From Synergistota bacterium (GTDB taxonomy: Bacteria; Synergistota; Synergistia; Synergistales; Aminobacteriaceae), in contig JAKJGK010000006.1 in NCBI GenBank assembly GCA_022704435.1, positions 1-44,743 on the forward strand: DNA of 44,743 bases, in the 5' to 3' direction. The position numbers and the translations under genes were made by a program. The notes beneath the pieces were generated by a model, which worked only from the letters and a program-made list of their open reading frames with translations, was not told the DNA's origin and made no database searches. This document shows, in pieces, positions 44,512 through 44,743 of this stretch (the first letter of the stretch is position 1; every line of letters starts with the position of its first letter).

Positions 44512-44637
44512 AGTTCTATTTCGATACCTAACATAATCATCATACTTACTGCGGTACTGTCTATCAACAAAAAAGAGTGCTATTCCCCAAATAAGGACGA
44601 TTATGGCAATTATCAGAGTGGTCAGGCGCTTTCCGTG

Positions 44638-44665
44638 ATTGAGTCCTTATAATGGTGTAAATTCG
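44638..44665. repeat. Direct repeat, copy B
   Basis: ATTGAGTCCTTATAATGGTG then TAAATTCG; matches copy A at 43041-43067 except for a few substitutions and one extra base. It covers the upstream boundary of the GGDEF frame, including its in-frame stop. Confidence 0.7.
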
Positions 44666-44667
44666 AA

Positions 44668-44727
44668 TTGAGCCATTCGCTCAAGCCTCGGTTATGATGT
44701 AGTCAGCGAACCAACATCATATCGAGG
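44668..44727 (+). promoter_or_regulatory. Two hairpins before the gene at the right edge
   Basis: TTGAGC / GCTCAA (44668-44684) is a perfect small hairpin. A larger imperfect one pairs CCTCG...ATGATGT (44686-44700) with ACATCAT...CGAGG (44714-44727). The last arm overlaps the GAGGAGG ribosome site at 44724-44730 and could limit translation. Confidence 0.5.
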
Positions 44728-44740
44728 AGGCGTTGAACTC

Positions 44741-44743
44741 ATG
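44741..44743 (+). CDS. Start codon of a plus-strand gene cut by the right edge
   Basis: Only the ATG is inside the window. GAGGAGG ends ten bases upstream, at the far end of usable spacing. The product cannot be known. Confidence 0.4.

Noticed and set aside
43041-44665. Two direct repeats as a CRISPR array
   Set aside because: Only two copies about 1.6 kb apart, with a protein gene between and no spacer-sized intervals; no cas genes are nearby.

Overview
The window looks like chromosomal DNA of a GC-rich anaerobic bacterium of the phylum Synergistota (Synergistetes). The best taxonomic clue is the beta-helix surface protein at 21333-22763. Its C-terminus (Gly run, GCN, hydrophobic helix, short basic tail) matches the Synergist-CTERM signal, which is known from that phylum. 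An amino-acid- and peptide-centred gene content agrees: M20 amidohydrolase, S9 peptidase, glutaminase, urocanate hydratase, lysine aminomutase. No 16S rRNA or ribosomal protein gene is present, so the assignment is an inference.

Layout, left to right. (1) 1-1.8 kb: the 5' part of a class C-like group II intron with the N-terminus of its reverse transcriptase, a palindromic intergenic repeat, and a RelB/RelE-type toxin-antitoxin pair. (2) 1.8-6.9 kb, minus strand: gyrA, gyrB and a zinc-ribbon protein in one operon, with gyrA first. (3) 7-12.7 kb, plus strand: exported M20 amidohydrolase, exported S9 peptidase, glutaminase, and a SprA-like HEAAH protein. (4) 12.8-16.7 kb: a 28-residue membrane microprotein, a small ORF behind a strong hairpin, phosphoglucomutase diverging from a macrodomain protein, and a PIN toxin/antitoxin pair. 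(5) 16.8-22.8 kb, minus strand: a compact five-gene run (DUF2207 membrane protein, LprI-like exported protein, HEAT-like protein, unknown 461-residue protein, XRE regulator) preceded by the Synergist-CTERM protein. (6) 22.8-24 kb: tmRNA, smpB and tRNA-Pro(CGG). (7) 24-28.1 kb: an unknown protein, a PAS-PAS-GGDEF cyclase, an acyl-ACP thioesterase, and a LysM/M23-like protein with degenerate catalytic motifs. (8) 28.1-34.7 kb: hutU-hutD, asd, an FMN riboswitch with the riboflavin ECF component, an old-yellow-enzyme family oxidoreductase and an ExoD-like protein. (9) 34.7-36 kb: an encapsulated-ferritin/encapsulin iron-storage operon. (10) 36-40.2 kb: an operon of two ATP-grasp ligases, a GNAT acetyltransferase and a lysine 2,3-aminomutase, behind a palindromic promoter and a structured leader. 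(11) 40.2-44.7 kb: PH-domain protein, MFS exporter, cupin, coiled-coil protein, and a more AT-rich GGDEF gene flanked by direct repeats.

The most promising undescribed system is the 36-40.2 kb operon. The aminomutase keeps both aspartates that read the lysine side chain, so beta-lysine is the likely product. Two amide-forming ligases and an acetyltransferase in the same transcript suggest a beta-lysine-containing small peptide or acylated solute. Second is the GGDEF gene at the right end. It lies between two near-identical direct repeats and has an in-frame transmembrane segment with no standard start codon.
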